The notes under the pieces are model-generated. The model ran no database searches, had not been told where the DNA came from, and saw nothing but the letters and a program-made list of their open reading frames with translations. DNA of 64,000 nt from Cheiracanthium punctorium (lineage: Eukaryota > Arthropoda > Arachnida > Araneae > Cheiracanthiidae): NCBI GenBank assembly GCA_038373885.1, contig JAWZYV010002522.1, forward strand, positions 248,001-312,000, in the 5' to 3' direction. Position numbers and translations under genes: made by a program. Of the stretch, positions 1 through 12,823 are shown in pieces. Position 1 is the first letter of the stretch, and each line of letters begins with the position of its first letter.

Positions 1-1108
1 GTGTTGGTCACAATCTGCGCCACTCTGCCATCTATCATTGTGAAACGCAGTACATACTGAACTTTAACTTCGACATCTTTACAAGTAACCGTGGTACGGA
101 CCAAATTGTTAATTTCGGCCTCCACTCGCTCTTTTTCCTGTCTAATCAATTCTGGTGACTCAGCTCTGTACTGAAATTTCAGCACGCGGCAAAGGTTAGT
201 TGATGCGTATCTGATGAGGGGCGAGGGTTTTTCCAGACGCACTTTTCTTCATTTGATGTTAGTGTCAATTTAAGCGGGACAACTGAAGTCATGAAAAGAT
301 GTGCATCAGACGCACCTTCGACATTTTTGTGAAATTTTTGCTTGTATTCACTCTGACCGGATGCACCATCACAGCCCCACTTAGTGTAAAGTAAGAGTTG
401 GGCTGGTCCAAAAGTTTTATGTCACTCAGTGGTAGCGTCTCAATTATTCTTCTGGAAGTGTGGTCTAGTAAATTTTGAAGAGGAACCTCAGCGGTTATTT
501 CTATAATTTTTGCATCATGTGGGTAACACTGCTTTTTAGCAGCTTGTATCTTAGTGTAGCTTGGAAATATTTTATAACCAAGTAGATTGTGGAGTGGACA
601 GCTTTACTCAATATATCGTACTGCTCCCTGGACAACTTGGCTTGGATTATCAATGCCTGCGCACTGTCCGAGACAAACGAAGCTGTTGGTTGGTCCTTGG
701 ATGAGCCAGAAGCATCTATGAAAGCTTGAGAATAATTGCTTTGTACATCACGGATTTTATATAGTTGAGCTTTGCGCCCGCATAATTCAAATGGCTTAGA
801 GGGCCTGCCATGTCTAGTTAGGCCAACCGTCTCAATAGCTTCGGGAACTGATACCTCAAATTCATGTGTCATCTAATAAGAAAACTTTTTCCTAAAAGCC
901 TTTTTATCGTAATTGACGGATTTTAACTTTGTATTAAAATTTCCTTTGAAGCACCTGCTTATTTCTGAACTGATCTTTGCATGGAAATTGTCGCTAAGGT
1001 CATCACCATAGTGCTCTTCCAAGTACTTTTCAACACAACTGTCTCCAAAATATGCATATACGCATTTACCAAGTCCGCACAAGGTATCTTTAACACAGGC
1101 ATAGTTTC
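1..1108 (-). pseudogene. Transib/RAG1-core-like DDE transposase, broken and cut by the window edge
   Basis: Reading leftward, conceptual pieces in order are a basic N-terminal stretch (LKSVNYDKKAFRKKF), a GRPSKPFE motif, a segment ending AKKQCYP, EITAEVPLQNLLDHT, then WGCDGASGQSEYKQKF, LFMTSVVPLKL, WKNPRPSS and RFTMIDGRVAQIVTN. The aspartate in CDG corresponds to the first catalytic Asp of the RAG1/Transib fold, and the order of CDG, the Pro-rich block and the later MIDG block matches that core. The copy is dead: an in-frame TAG lies at 873-875, and the frame changes near 600, near 400 and between about 205 and 235. The C-terminal half with the remaining acidic residues lies beyond base 1. 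No terminal inverted repeat was found on the right. The family call comes from remembered motif order, not a search; another multicopy arthropod transposase is the main alternative. Confidence 0.65.
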
Positions 1109-2144
1109 AGCGAAACGAATCACAAAGAACTGAATACACCACGAACAAAGAATTTTTACTATTGTCTACACAGATGACATTATACACTTTCCTAGTTTAA
1201 ATAGAACCATGTTGGATTAATCACCTGCCCCTTTCCCCCTTCAAAACAAGTGTGAAACAAAAAAGCGCGCGCACAGTCGCGGGCATAGATCTAGGGGAAC
1301 TAGATAGGAAATCGCCATGCTTTGCTTCGACCACCAGGTCATGTGATTCGTAATCCCCACCCTCGAGTTGCGGACTGGGTTAATTGGCGGTAAAGCCTCT
1401 TTGCGTAGTTTGAGTGACAGCTTGTTCAGCAAATAGCTTTCAACCTTGCTGGTATGATTGATGGCGATTACGTGCGTTTGAGTTCGCAGAGCCAGCTGAG
1501 AAGGAGGAACAGAAAAAAAGAAAAAAAAAAGATTATTTAGGTAAGATGCAAAGTGAAATGGCGTAGCTCGATGATAATATTTATGTAGGATAATAAATAT
1601 TTCAATCATATTTTTTAATTTTCGATCGTAAATTTCACTACATATTTTTCAAATAAAATGCTGCAGAATATTTTTGTATTTATCACCCTAATGTTTATAT
1701 CATAGCATTTATTTATAGTAACGTGACCAAAATTTCTATTTTGAGGCAGCTAGTTAATTTTTAAAAGTCAAATAAAAGCAGAAACTAGTGCAATACAGTA
1801 TTCTATTTTAAAGTTTTTTTTATAGACGAAACAGTTTTGTTTTCATTGAAGGAACAATTACTATTCATAGTGTTCTTGGTATTTAAATATTTGCTTTCAG
1901 TATTCAAGGCGTCCTCGAAAATAAAGAACATCTGCTCATTATATTTATAGTGAGATCTTCACTTTGCTCCACTAAGAAAGTTATTTCCTTTTATATGTTC
2001 CGACTGAAAATCAGCTGTATTAGTTTCGGCGCGATCAACAAAAATCGCTACTTTAGACAAGCACCAACGTTAAGTTTGCTCTGAATAATGGCCTGACGAC
2101 ACTGTGCTGTTTAGCTAAAAAATGTGTGGCTATACCGCAGTCGC
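1109..2144. other. Geneless interval with one GC-richer patch
   Basis: No coding sequence is supported. About 1255-1515 is richer in G+C than its surroundings and reads open on the minus strand, but the product resembles nothing known and has a low-complexity N-terminus. The rest is AT-rich. Confidence 0.4.
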
Positions 2145-2292
2145 CCTCACATAATTGTCGCACCCCCATTTTGAAGCAGAAAAAATAGCTTTAGAGTTCC
2201 AATATTATGTACTAGATTTTCCCCTCATAATAGTCGCACCTAGACTTTCACCAGGAAAAACTGTCAAAAAAATGCGATTATTACATGAGTGA
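2145..2292. repeat. Short inverted-repeat remnant, MITE-like
   Basis: CCTCACATAATTGTCGCA at the left is matched in inverse by TGCGATTATTACATGAG at the right, and a related direct copy (CCCCTCATAATAGTCGCA) begins at 2221. This could be the end of a small DNA transposon. No target duplication was found. Confidence 0.35.
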
Positions 2293-2576
2293 AGATGTTA
2301 ATGCTATCGCTATGAAACATAACAATTATTATTATTACTATTATTTTTCATAAAATTAGTCTCTCTCTCTCGTATTTTAAATTGATATCAAAATTCACAA
2401 ATTTTTAAACTTAAAAGGTAATTTTTCTTAGGATTGCCAGTAGGGCAGTGATAAAATCACAGAAATAGAAACGGACATTTATTTTTTCTGTACCAAAATT
2501 TGAAAAATTGATGGCATTAAAAAATATACATAATTAAAAAAAATAAATTATGAATTTCCCACAGTACCATATATGA

Positions 2577-2860
2577 GCCTCACCCCACCATGGCACAGTG
2601 GTTATATCACTGAAATGGTAGACGACCGAAGTGTGAAGGTCCTGGGTTCGGGTCCCATCGCGCGGTCGTCAATCAAACGGTCTGGAGTTTAGGTAGGTTT
2701 TCTCCAAATGTAATGTGAATACGCGTTAGAACGCCTTAGAAAGTCCTCCTACCAAGGCATCCTCCATCTTAGGCAGATACCCTTCGCGCAGGTTCGCCCT
2801 AATCACACACAATCCAAAATCTACCATGTAGATGGAAAAACGTTTCTGCTCCCTTTTCCT
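2577..2860 (+). repeat. tRNA-derived SINE, copy A
   Basis: The head carries an A-box-like TGGCACAGTGG at 2591-2601 and a B-box GGTTCGGGTCC at 2645-2655, the spacing of an internal RNA polymerase III promoter. The body has a TTAGAAAGTCC segment also present in the copies at 6123 and 58393. It diverges from those in the head, so it is a relative rather than a recent duplicate. No clear poly-A tail or TSD is left. Confidence 0.7.
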
Positions 2861-5149
2861 AGGACATTCTTATTACATTTCTTTGCTACATTTTGAGTGG
2901 TCCTATGAAAAATTGTGATGCAAGGTCTTTTATCAGATGACAGGTCTTTAAAATATTAATCATTGAAAAATTTATGTCGTAGTTTCTATAAACTGATTCA
3001 TTATCGACGTAATTTATAGCCGATTACAGAATTATAAAATTAAAATGATATTTTTTCTTCAAAACTTTTGTTTTTACTAATAAATTTATGTAGAACACAC
3101 TTTGTTAGCAATTTCTTGTACGGTGAGGATTATACCTGCCAACGACATTCTTCAGAGATTTAAGTTCCGCGAGTGAAATAGCTAGAAATTAAAAACTGCA
3201 AAACAGTGAAGTCGTAGATTTGAAAGAAAAGTCTTCATGTGCATGTGCTTAAAGCTGTTTTGTAATATAGCAATGCCTGAAAAATATTTATTTCAAGAAC
3301 GCCGAACGATCAGAATAAATCGGAAGAATCAGATAAGTTACTCCTTTCAACTCTACCGCTGCTTTTGTGAATATTCTTTCAATTACTTTTAAGTAGACAA
3401 GCCAAACAGAAAAATCCACTATACTCTATTAAGTCCATCCCATGTATTCATAAAAAAAAAAATACCATTTTAGTGCAAACCATAGAAGAGAAGATCTATG
3501 GTGTAAACGTGCTATGTACAAAAGAGTCGTAGTCGTTTGTCAAACAACTAACACACGAAGCGGCAAAGATGTTTAACAAGTACTTGAAAGAGATCATTAG
3601 TCATATGACAGCCTAAGTAAAGGGTAATATGTTGCAGGCACACACGAACGTGCAAAGACGAGCTTATAAAAGCCTATTGTGTATAAAAATCATTAAAGTA
3701 GTATGGTAAGAATTACCAGTACACTAGTGTATCGTTGCGCCCTGCGATGCTGAATGCCAGCATAGGATGCCGACATAAACAGTTGCACTTCAACACAATG
3801 TGATTGCCGTACAATATGTTTTCGAGTTGTTAAAAAGGAGACCTTCAAGTTCAAGCAAGGGTTTACATACACATACTGCTGTTTAACCTTTAAAAATGTT
3901 TACAGTCGTATAAAATTTTAAAAACGTTTAAAATGTTTACAATCGTATGTATTAATATACATATGTAATCATGATCTTTTAAATTACAATTTGAAACCAA
4001 AAAAAAAAAAAAAAAAAAAAATACTAGATATGTACTTATTTTTAAAAGAAATCCTTCATTCTGTAAAAAATATATTTCACTTCATTTGCAATTTTAAGTA
4101 TATTTAACTATAAGTATACATGCATTTTAAATTTGATTTTTCCTGCGCATAGGGAAATGCTCCATTTAAAAAAAAAAAAAAAAAAAAACAGTCAAATTTT
4201 TACCTTTCCTCAAAAATCTATGAAAGAAATTGAGTCTTATCTCAAGATCTGAAATGTGTCACAGTGTATCACTATAGAAAAAAAAAATAATAATCATGCT
4301 ACTACTATTAATTTGATCCAAAAAGTATAAAACCGCAAATGTCTAAAATACATGTATATTTCTTTCTTCGTCCCTCTAATCCCATGCACTTTTTGCGGCG
4401 AAGAGCGCTTTTCTAGTTCTTTAGTGATAAATGATCCATACACCGTGACAGCTGTCTACACGCGACCCGAAGGGAGATCTGGAAAACGGAAAACGCCCAC
4501 CAGTAGGAAATCTGTCCCTCCTTCCGCCCGTCCTCCCGTAGGTGTTGCGGTCGGAATCTCCATACTCATTTCTCTTCTACGTCCCTATCCTAGTTCGCGG
4601 GTATGTGGGGGAACTGATTTCGTTCCTGCCAGAGAGAATGAGACGCGGGCGGGGGCCTATTACTATATTCAAAAATTTACTGTGACCGAATAAGGGTGAG
4701 AAGGGGTCTGAAACTTTCAGAGATCCTTTATTAGGGTCAGAACTTCAAGAAAAAATATATGACAGACCAAAGGAAGGTGAAGTTCGATATTTGTACGCGA
4801 AACAAAATCTAAATTCCACCAAAAATCCGAATTTTGATTGATTTGCATGTCGAAACTCATCTTCAAATTAACTTTTGTATTTTTCACAGATACTGTAGGA
4901 CCTATACTCACAACATATATCATTAAAAAAAATTCGGAAAAGCCCTATGAAAAAGAGATTTTTTGAAATTTTTCCTTGTAAAAGCTAAAAAATTAAATTG
5001 CTCACGTTTCGACCTTAATTTCATGCTAAACAAATACTGTATCGCAAAACTATTACTACAGGCCGATTCTGCAGTTAATTTACTGAAAAAGTAGTGGAGC
5101 TCATCAATGAAAAAGCGACTTTTTTCCACCTCTACCCACTGTGCGTCGG
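2861..5149. other. AT-rich interval without a supported gene
   Basis: It holds two poly-A tracts of about 20 bases near 4000 and 4170, and a conspicuously GC-rich block at about 4440-4660. A 113-residue open frame (4352-4693) crosses that block but has no recognisable domain or splice context. The GC block may be debris of an imported repeat. Confidence 0.4.
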
Positions 5150-5790
5150 TCTCTCCCCAAATATTTAATTTTTCCAGTGGTGACGCTAGACTTTCCCCGA
5201 CGGGGGGTCACACTCCCCGACGAGGGGGCACTAGTATACATGTACATATGCTGAGTGGCGTATCCAAGAGGGGGCTTTGACCTCCCTCTTGGATGACATT
5301 TTTGTCACCAAGTATGATATGGAAATTTGCAACTATTTGCATTACTTGAAAATATTTTACTTTAGAAAGTGATTTGTTCACAATGAATCATTTTCTAAAC
5401 TAAAATATCCAGGATCCAGATAAGTTTAGAGGAGATGGAGGACAATATAATGTTTTGAATTGTGAAATATTTCCAGGAATCGGATAGACATACATAATCG
5501 GACACCCAGGCCCCGGATATTTTAAAAAACCACTGCACAATCTTTCCTGGTAGATTATTATTTAAACTGACCCTAATTAACGTATCTCAAAATCTTTTTA
5601 CATTACACAAATATTTCCTCAAGGCCTCAGCAAGCAAAATATTTCGGTGGGTGGAGGGGATCTGTAGTGCTAAAATTAAATTAACTGATCTCTAGAATCA
5701 ACGCAAATAAACTGATAATGCATTTACTGAAATTTTGGAGGGGGTGGGTCAAACCCACATGATCCTCCCCCCTGGTAACGGCCTTGCACG
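5150..5790. repeat. Debris of hAT-type non-autonomous elements
   Basis: G-run-rich ends typical of the CAGGG..GTAACCA class recur here: TCCCCGACGGGGGGTCACA near 5195, a short inverted pair GTATCCAAGAGGGGGC / CCCTCTTGGAT near 5270, and CCCCCTGGTAACGGCC near 5768. A related CCGACGGGGG tract lies near 34505. No TSD was identified, so boundaries are approximate. Confidence 0.35.
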
Positions 5791-6122
5791 TTTCTATAAA
5801 ATCTCGAAAGCTACTTTTAAGAGTTCTTCAGGTTAACGCTTAAAATATTTCATATGAATGAAATTCTTTGAAGAAAGTTCTACGCATTTTTTTTTTCCCC
5901 CGCAGAAAAAATATCAGAAACAAAAGTTTTTTGTGCAAGAATATTGCTGTAAATTCACTGAAAATTTATTTTATAAATTAAGCATGACTAAATTTGCACG
6001 CTTTTACACAAATTGCAGTTATTTTTATAAATTAAGATATATGAATTAATTACAGTTTAAATTCGATATCTCGAACATCGAAATTCTTGATATCTCGAAT
6101 AAATGTCTTTTCCCTTACAAAT
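5791..6122. other. Geneless AT-rich stretch
   Basis: Only AT-rich unique-looking sequence is visible; an open frame of 63 codons has low-complexity composition and is not supported. Confidence 0.4.
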
Positions 6123-6360
6123 TGAATCCGCCCCACCAATGGCATAGCGCTAGCGCTTTGAACTGGGAGACGGAAGGTGCCTGGTTCGAAACTAGGTCGC
6201 GTCCGCCGACCTAACCGTTCGGAGTTTTCCGTGTTTTTTCCGAAACTTTGCATAAATACGGGTTAGGACCTCTTAGAAAGTCCCCCACGGAGGGCAAACC
6301 CACCCCCGGCTTAGATTCCTAGCATAGATAATTGGCCGTAATCTACATTTCCATTTACAA
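6123..6360 (+). repeat. tRNA-derived SINE, copy B
   Basis: A-box-like TGGCATAGCGC at 6140-6150 and B-box GGTTCGAAACT at 6183-6193, followed by GGTCGCGTCCGCCGACC and a body with CTTAGAAAGTCCCCCACGG. The body is closely shared with the copy at 58393 and ends in a short ACATTTCCATTTACA tail. The head is shared with the minus-strand fragment near 48480. Confidence 0.75.
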
Positions 6361-8937
6361 ACTGATTCCCTTTAATTTCAACTCGTTACCTCAAAAATTC
6401 TAGTATTTCTGACCAGCATGTTTTGCTGTAAAAATATTAATCGAATTGTTAATTTATGTAATATTAATATTTTAAATCACAATAAAGTGAGAAAAATGCA
6501 ATTGAAATGTTTATAGGGCGAACCACTTTACAACAAAAAATTTCTTTTGAGAAAAACGATTTTGAAGGCGCGCAGTAAAGTGGCATACCGAAACTTTATC
6601 GCTTGTTTCTACGGCTTTAAAATGATTCTACTTCAATAATAATTCATGTGGTGATAGCTACAAGATTGAAAGCTACAAGATGGCACCGTATCTCAATTTC
6701 GAAAAGAATTGTTGTGAAGTGTACCATTGGAAACTTCAGTTAAAAATAATAATAAATTATAAAAATCTCCGAAAGAGAACGTAAATATATGCGCTATTAA
6801 TTTTTTTTTTTTTAAGTCAAGCACTCACGAAGAAAATTAACCATTTTCTTTTAAATCTAAAATAAAATAAAATAAAAAATATCGTCAGCAAAATATAATC
6901 GGACAGCTTATAATTTGCCAAGACACAACAAAAATGATTATTTTTAGCGAAACTAACCTTGATAAAAATTAAATTTTTTATAATACACCAAGATAGTTTT
7001 GAAACGAGGTTTCCACAACGTGATGAATAATTTTATAAAGCAAGCTCATTTACTAATAATTCACAGTGAAAGTGTCACTTTTAAAATTTTAACATTAACA
7101 ACAAAGAGTTTAATTAATAAGGCGAATAACAAACATAATATTAATCTGTTTAAAAGTTAGAGTTGAATTCTGATCCATATAATTCTGTAACTCAAAAGTC
7201 AGTTTAGAACACATACTATTAGTTTATTTTAATAGTTTATATTAATGCTGGTGCTATCCATGGATTCAATAGCGATTTGTATAAAGATTCAAAATAAGGG
7301 AAGTTGCGGTTGCTTACGATACTCCACAGTATATAACACACAAATCTACAACCAAATATAAAACTTATATTGTATTTATTTTATTTACTTATTTTACAGG
7401 ATAAAAGTGAAATTTTCGGAAAGACGATATAGACGCTGTATACCATCATTTTTATTTACTTTTCAGTAAAATAACTGAATTAAAATTCAAAGTTTACAAA
7501 AGTTAGTTATTTTCTCCCCAACGATATAAAAATTAAATTGCCAGTCAAGATTAATCAGTTTCCTTTAACTTATATTCCGTTTTCAGATCTATCCACAGCC
7601 ATCTTCATCCTGGACTGGAGAGGGCTTTGGTCTATCAGAGGAGCTGGTTATTATTATTATTTAATTTTTTTAAATTATTAATTTATTCCTTTTTTACCCC
7701 AAGCAAAATGTAATAAATTCTAATTCCTTTGCAGCTGTTAATCTTCTTGGTGTGCATAGCTATGAACTCTTAGCTAAAGAGGGCCGGTTAATCCAGTTAG
7801 GTTTCTCCATATAGTGCGAATTCTCACTCGTTGTATATGTATAAAGTATGTTACCAAATAAGCAAACTATGTATTTGACTAATTCTTAAATTACAAAATA
7901 TATATATAAATAAAAACAAATCTTACTGCGAAATTTTTATAAAATTAAAGATTAAATCTTGCATATTGTGTTCGATTGAATTTATTTATAAATAAAAAGT
8001 ATATTTATAATTTATTCAAATTTGCCATCTAAGAAACAGAAAAGTACTATTTTTTATTTTATTCGGAAGAAGTTAAAAGTTCAATTATCTAATTAACCAC
8101 TTAGTTATAAAAATATCTTTTTACTTTTTCAACAGTTATAAGAATTCAAGTAAGGATTACTGTGATAAAATAATTTTAAAGACATAGAATACTTATTTTA
8201 TAAATTGCATTACACACTAACTTATAAATAAATAAAATACGACCAGTTTAAAATATTTCTAATTGAAATGAAAATTTTTAGTTAAAGCGTTTAAATATTT
8301 ATAGGTTTATACATATTTTGAATGCCAGAGATGAACTGTAAAATGATTTTATAAATATCTTGTCATGTCAAATTATTACACAATTAAATATACATTTTAA
8401 AAAGTTTCCCTAGTAAACAAAATCCGAAATTTCTTATCGCCCGAGTCGTAAATCTCTTTAAAAATATCAATTAAGACTTATAAATTTTGTAGCTCTATGA
8501 ATAAAAGTAATACAATGGGGAATTTTATTTTACATTTATGACACAAAAGCTTTTGACTTGTGAATTAAAATACTGTTAATTTACATAAAATTGCATTAAA
8601 TCTGTGTTTAATTTAAATTTGCATTAATGCATTTTGAAAGTTTATAAGGAAGTACCTTTCAACCTCCAATTACTAAATCGTATTTGCTAAATATACCAAA
8701 AAAATTGAAATTGCAACGAACAACATGTTACTTATCAATGGTTTAAAAGCAAGAGCACATTTAAAAGTACTCATAGTGTTTAAAAGACCAATTAGGAGAA
8801 AATTTAGATTAATTCATAGAGTACTCGGACAATTAATATAATTTAAAATACAATAATGTTGTACAACATTTCATAGAATCAGAATGTCAGGTCAAAAAGT
8901 CCGATTTCTACTCCAGCTTCAACTCAAAAAGTCTGGG
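6361..8937. other. Long AT-rich geneless interval
   Basis: No open frame, transposon end or RNA gene is supported. There are scattered A/T homopolymers and short AT repeats, such as a TA run near 7900. No satellite periodicity was seen by eye. Confidence 0.45.
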
Positions 8938-9910
8938 CAGGACCGGCCTTCTGTTTGAAGTGGCCCGGTTGCAAACATTTTTGTGGGGGCCCCAAACGTA
9001 TTAGCTAGTAGTGAATCGGGGGTCACGATTATAGATGCTAAAAATTCATTAATTAATAGACCCATTTATAAAGCAAACATTAAGAATGAACTGAAACACC
9101 ACTAATACCACTTTAATGGTCGTGGTAATTAGGGTTGAAGGCCAGCTCTAAGGTAGCTGGCACCCTGAACAAGCTAATTTTTGGCGCCCTTTTTAAATAA
9201 ATCTAACTCGTTTATGACGACTCCTTATTTAAGAAGAACCCAGATTGAATGAGGAAATCGGAAATACTTGGCTGGTACAATGTTAAGTTTATGGGAGTAT
9301 AACTCGCTTTTAACGAGTAAATTCATTAATTAATAGACCCATTTATAAAGCAAACATTAAGAATGAACTGAAACACCACTAATACCACTTTAATGGTCGT
9401 GGTAATTAGGGTTGAAGGCCAGCTGGTACCCTGAACAAGCTAATTTTTGGCGCCTTTTTTAAAGAAATCTAACTCGTTTATGACGACTCCTTATTTAAGA
9501 AGAACCCATATTGAATGAGGAAATCGGAAATACTTGGCTGGTACAATGTTAAGTTTATGGGAGTATAACTCGCTTTTAACGAGTAAAACCTGGTTATAGC
9601 GAGGAATATTTTTGTGATTTATAAAATTTCTACTGACTTCCACCTCACCAGCTCAGATAATCCTTTCTTAGAAAATATCTTTTAACATTCCAAAGTCAAT
9701 AAATACAACGATGATAGCGAAGAATAGGAAGAAACTACAAAGGGAGCTTACCTGACCATGGGCAAGTGGGACAGTCTGACGTTCGATAAACCTTCAAAAG
9801 AAGAAAAAAAAATCCGTTCTCTCTCTCCTAAGATTATGTTTTCATGGCGCCCCTAAACATAAAGCGCCCCGGGCAGCTGCCCGAGTTGCCGGTACCTTGA
9901 GCCGGCACTG
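8938..9910. mobile_element. Putative non-autonomous hAT-like element
   Basis: The left end CAGGACCGGCCTTCTG and the inverted right end (reading inward) CAGTGCCGGCTCAAGG share a CAG..CCGGC terminus typical of hAT-type repeats. The flanking octamers (AGTCTGGG and GCTGGAGG) match only partly, so the TSD is weak. The body encodes nothing and contains a recent tandem duplication. Confidence 0.45.
9044..9587 (+). repeat. Two-copy tandem duplication, 277-bp period
   Basis: The segment starting ATTCATTAATTAATAGACC is repeated head-to-tail from 9321. The copies differ by little more than a small deletion in the second (CAGCTCTAAGGTAGCTGGCA becoming CAGCTGGTA), so the duplication is young compared with the surrounding element. 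Confidence 0.9.
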
Positions 9911-10542
9911 GCTGGAGGTCTAAACCGCATTGAATATGTATGCTAAACCTGTGGGGCCGTTTATCACCCATTTCAGTTAACCTGTATTACCAATACTGAA
10001 AAATGTGAGAAAATATGAATCTATTCACTCTGGAGATCCACCGACCACTGAGAGTGACATTAATTGTTTCAGAGTAGTTTAGCTAGTAATGAAGACAGTA
10101 AAATAAATATTTTGTTGACCAACTACCTATTTAAAATTTGAAAAAGAAGCCCACAATGGAAGTGGGGGGGGATGACTTAAAGCTTAGGTTAAATTAAATA
10201 AAATCAATAATTTTATACTTAAGTTAAATTAAGCAAAATGTATGTTTGAATATTTTTCTTCACATTAAGTCCATTAATTTAATATAAGAGGACATTTCAT
10301 TAGTCAGTGCTGCCAATTTAAGAGATTTGTCGCTAAATTTAGCAACTTTTCACTGTATTTAGTGAATAAATTTTTTGGAAAGTGACATTTTTGATGATCT
10401 TGCTTTCTAATTTAGAGATTCAGCGATGAATTTGGAGTATTGTTTCAAACTTTCTAAGATTTTAAAATCTAATCAGTACTACTTTAGAAATGAAATGAAG
10501 CGATGAAATGTTTAAGAATGGATCGTGGATGAACAGACATAT
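9911..10542. other. Geneless AT-rich stretch
   Basis: Nothing beyond AT-rich sequence and a G8 run near 10170 is visible. Confidence 0.4.
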
Positions 10543-10715
10543 CAGGGACGTAGCCAGAGAATAGGCGATGGAGGCTTCGGCCCCTTCCGAAATTCGTACT
10601 TTTCTTAATTGGATGTCAATAATCAAGCTTTCTTGAAGAAATGCTATCTTAATTAGAAATGCCTCCTTTTGGGCCCGCCCCGATTTATCTTTTTCTTTCT
10701 GGTTATGTGCCCGAG
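10543..10715. mobile_element. Degraded hAT-type MITE
   Basis: The left end CAGGGACGTAGCCAGAGA and the right end CTGGTTATGTGCCCG are imperfect inverted repeats of the CAGGGRCGTAGCCA type also seen intact at 23867. The flanks are only loosely similar, so no TSD is claimed. Confidence 0.5.
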
Positions 10716-12398
10716 ACGTACATTTCAATCATCCAATTTTATGTGTACTTTTATCCGCTATTATACTGTAAATATTCAAATATAGTATGAGTGCTATTTT
10801 AAGTATGAGGGTTCTATTTGAAAATAGAGCTACATCCATTCGAAATCTATTATTAATTTCAGTTCGTATTTTTTTTGGAATTAACCCCTTATTGGTAGGA
10901 TATTTTTTCGAAATTATTATTTTTTTTTTTCATAGTTACTAACTCTTACCGAACACATCTAACCGCTTTTTGGAAACGGTAAATTTTTAATATCTTTTCA
11001 AAATGTTAACCAACCCACACGTACATTTGGAAACTAAATATGGTGTTCAGTTGTCCACGATCTTTTCTATATTCTAACATAAAAATCACTGTACATATAA
11101 AGTGGTTAATTATATTCCCTAAATGTTATCAACTGTACGTCGCATGGCACGCGCCGCCGACTGTGCGGGCACAAAAACGCCGAAAGTGTGAGATGCAACG
11201 TGGAAGAAGGGGTTGAGATCGATTAATGTGTTTGAAATATTTTATATTCCTAATTTTCAATAAACACAGATTTAAAAGTACTGACTTTTTCTACTTTAGA
11301 ATAGCTGTTTCATCTGACTGCAGAACTTCGCGTACTCTACATACTCATTTATTGCTTAGGGATTAAATCGCGTAAAAATAAGTTACGGGAACAATCAAAA
11401 TGCATTTAAAACTTTTACAAATGTGAAACTTAACACAATTTAAAACTTTTTGACGAAAATTATCTAATTATTTGCAATCTCTGCTATTGTAAGCAAAATA
11501 ACGACTTACCGTTTTTCAAATGTAGAAAACGCGATGATAAAATTGATAAAGCTTAATCCATAATTTAGGCCCGTGAAAGTCATAAAATTCAAGAAAAATC
11601 TTTCAAAATATATATAACATATACACAAAAGTTAATAGACTCGTACAAAGTCTAATAAAAGCAGACACTTCCAATCGCTCCACTTTGGTTAGTAACTTTG
11701 AGAGAAGAAGTAGCTGCAAAATAGGATTTGACCAACACATTTGCACACTTTTAAACGGGAAAAAAAATGCTCCCATGCTTGCAAAGGTACCCAAATGCAG
11801 GTCATTTTTTATTCTTTGTGTACTCTTATCTTCAAATTAATGCCAGACGCGTGAAACGTACTTCGTATCAACATAGTTTAGAGGGGGCCCCCACAGGTAT
11901 TAATCAATCAGTCCTTGGTTTTGACAACAAAAAGGCCTCTTCCGCTGTTCTCTGTGTTTCGGTTCTTTTCAAAGAATTCGCTAATGAGCGGTCGTTATGA
12001 CCAATGGTCCAAATCTGATAATTGTATTTTTCTCTAACTGATGTTTTCGCTCTTTCCACGGTGAAAGGTGCGAGGGTAAGTGACATTGGATCAGAGCTGG
12101 GGTGTACTGTCAAAGAATACTGTTCGTAGAAAGACACTTTTATAAATGATGTTTAGCTCTGATTGATGCAGAGTAGTCACACAACACTATCAATCTACTT
12201 TAATTTAAATATATCTTTTATATATTTCACGATAAGAGAGAGAGACATAATAAAAAATATAGCACGGATTTGGGGGCCCCTCTGAAACCGGGGCCCAGGT
12301 GCCTTGCATCTGCAGCACCCCCCATGTGGCCGGCCCTGACTCTGGGTCCGCAGCCATTAATGAAAGTGCACTCCAAACCATTACGAGCATCCATGATA
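10716..12398. other. Geneless interval with hAT-like debris at its right end
   Basis: Small open frames at 11603-12137 show no domain. At 12262-12339 a GGGGCCC-rich block ending GGCCGGCCCTG looks like the terminus of another CAGGGCCGGCC-type element in inverse orientation; its partner end is not clear. A GA-rich run lies near 12235. Confidence 0.4.
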
Positions 12399-12823
12399 TA
12401 CAGTCGACCCTCGTTAAACCGCCCCTCGATAAACCACCACCCTCATTCTTCGCCAGCTCGGGAAGGAAACCAATCTGTTACAATATACTGCAATGTAAAA
12501 TTCCCTTGATAAACCGCCCCCTCGACTACCGCCATCCGCCGTTCACTTTTGAGAACAATAGTTGATTTTCTATTGGAAAAGTGGGTTTTTAAACCGCCAA
12601 GAACCAGGGTTGCCAGATCAAAATTCTTGAAAATAGCCAAATGGCTTCTTAAAATTAGCCAAAAATAGCCACTTTGATTGCAGCGCCATCTTTTGGATTA
12701 TCGAGAAAACTTTTAAAAAGTCTAGAATATAGCATAGATGTGATTCACAAGCGTATTTTTGTGATTAAATTAATAACAATAATAATAGTTTAAAGATTAG
12801 TAGATCGCAAAAATAAAGAGTTA

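Noticed and set aside
1241..1609. 122-codon minus-strand frame
   Set aside because: Starts in a poly-Phe-coding A/T run and has no recognisable motif.
2592..2598. CACAGTG, identical to the consensus recombination-signal heptamer, near the Transib relic
   Set aside because: It is part of the SINE A-box, with no nonamer at proper spacing and no inverted partner.
4352..4693. 113-codon GC-rich frame
   Set aside because: No domain, no splice or promoter context, and the GC-rich block covers only its middle; kept as composition note only.
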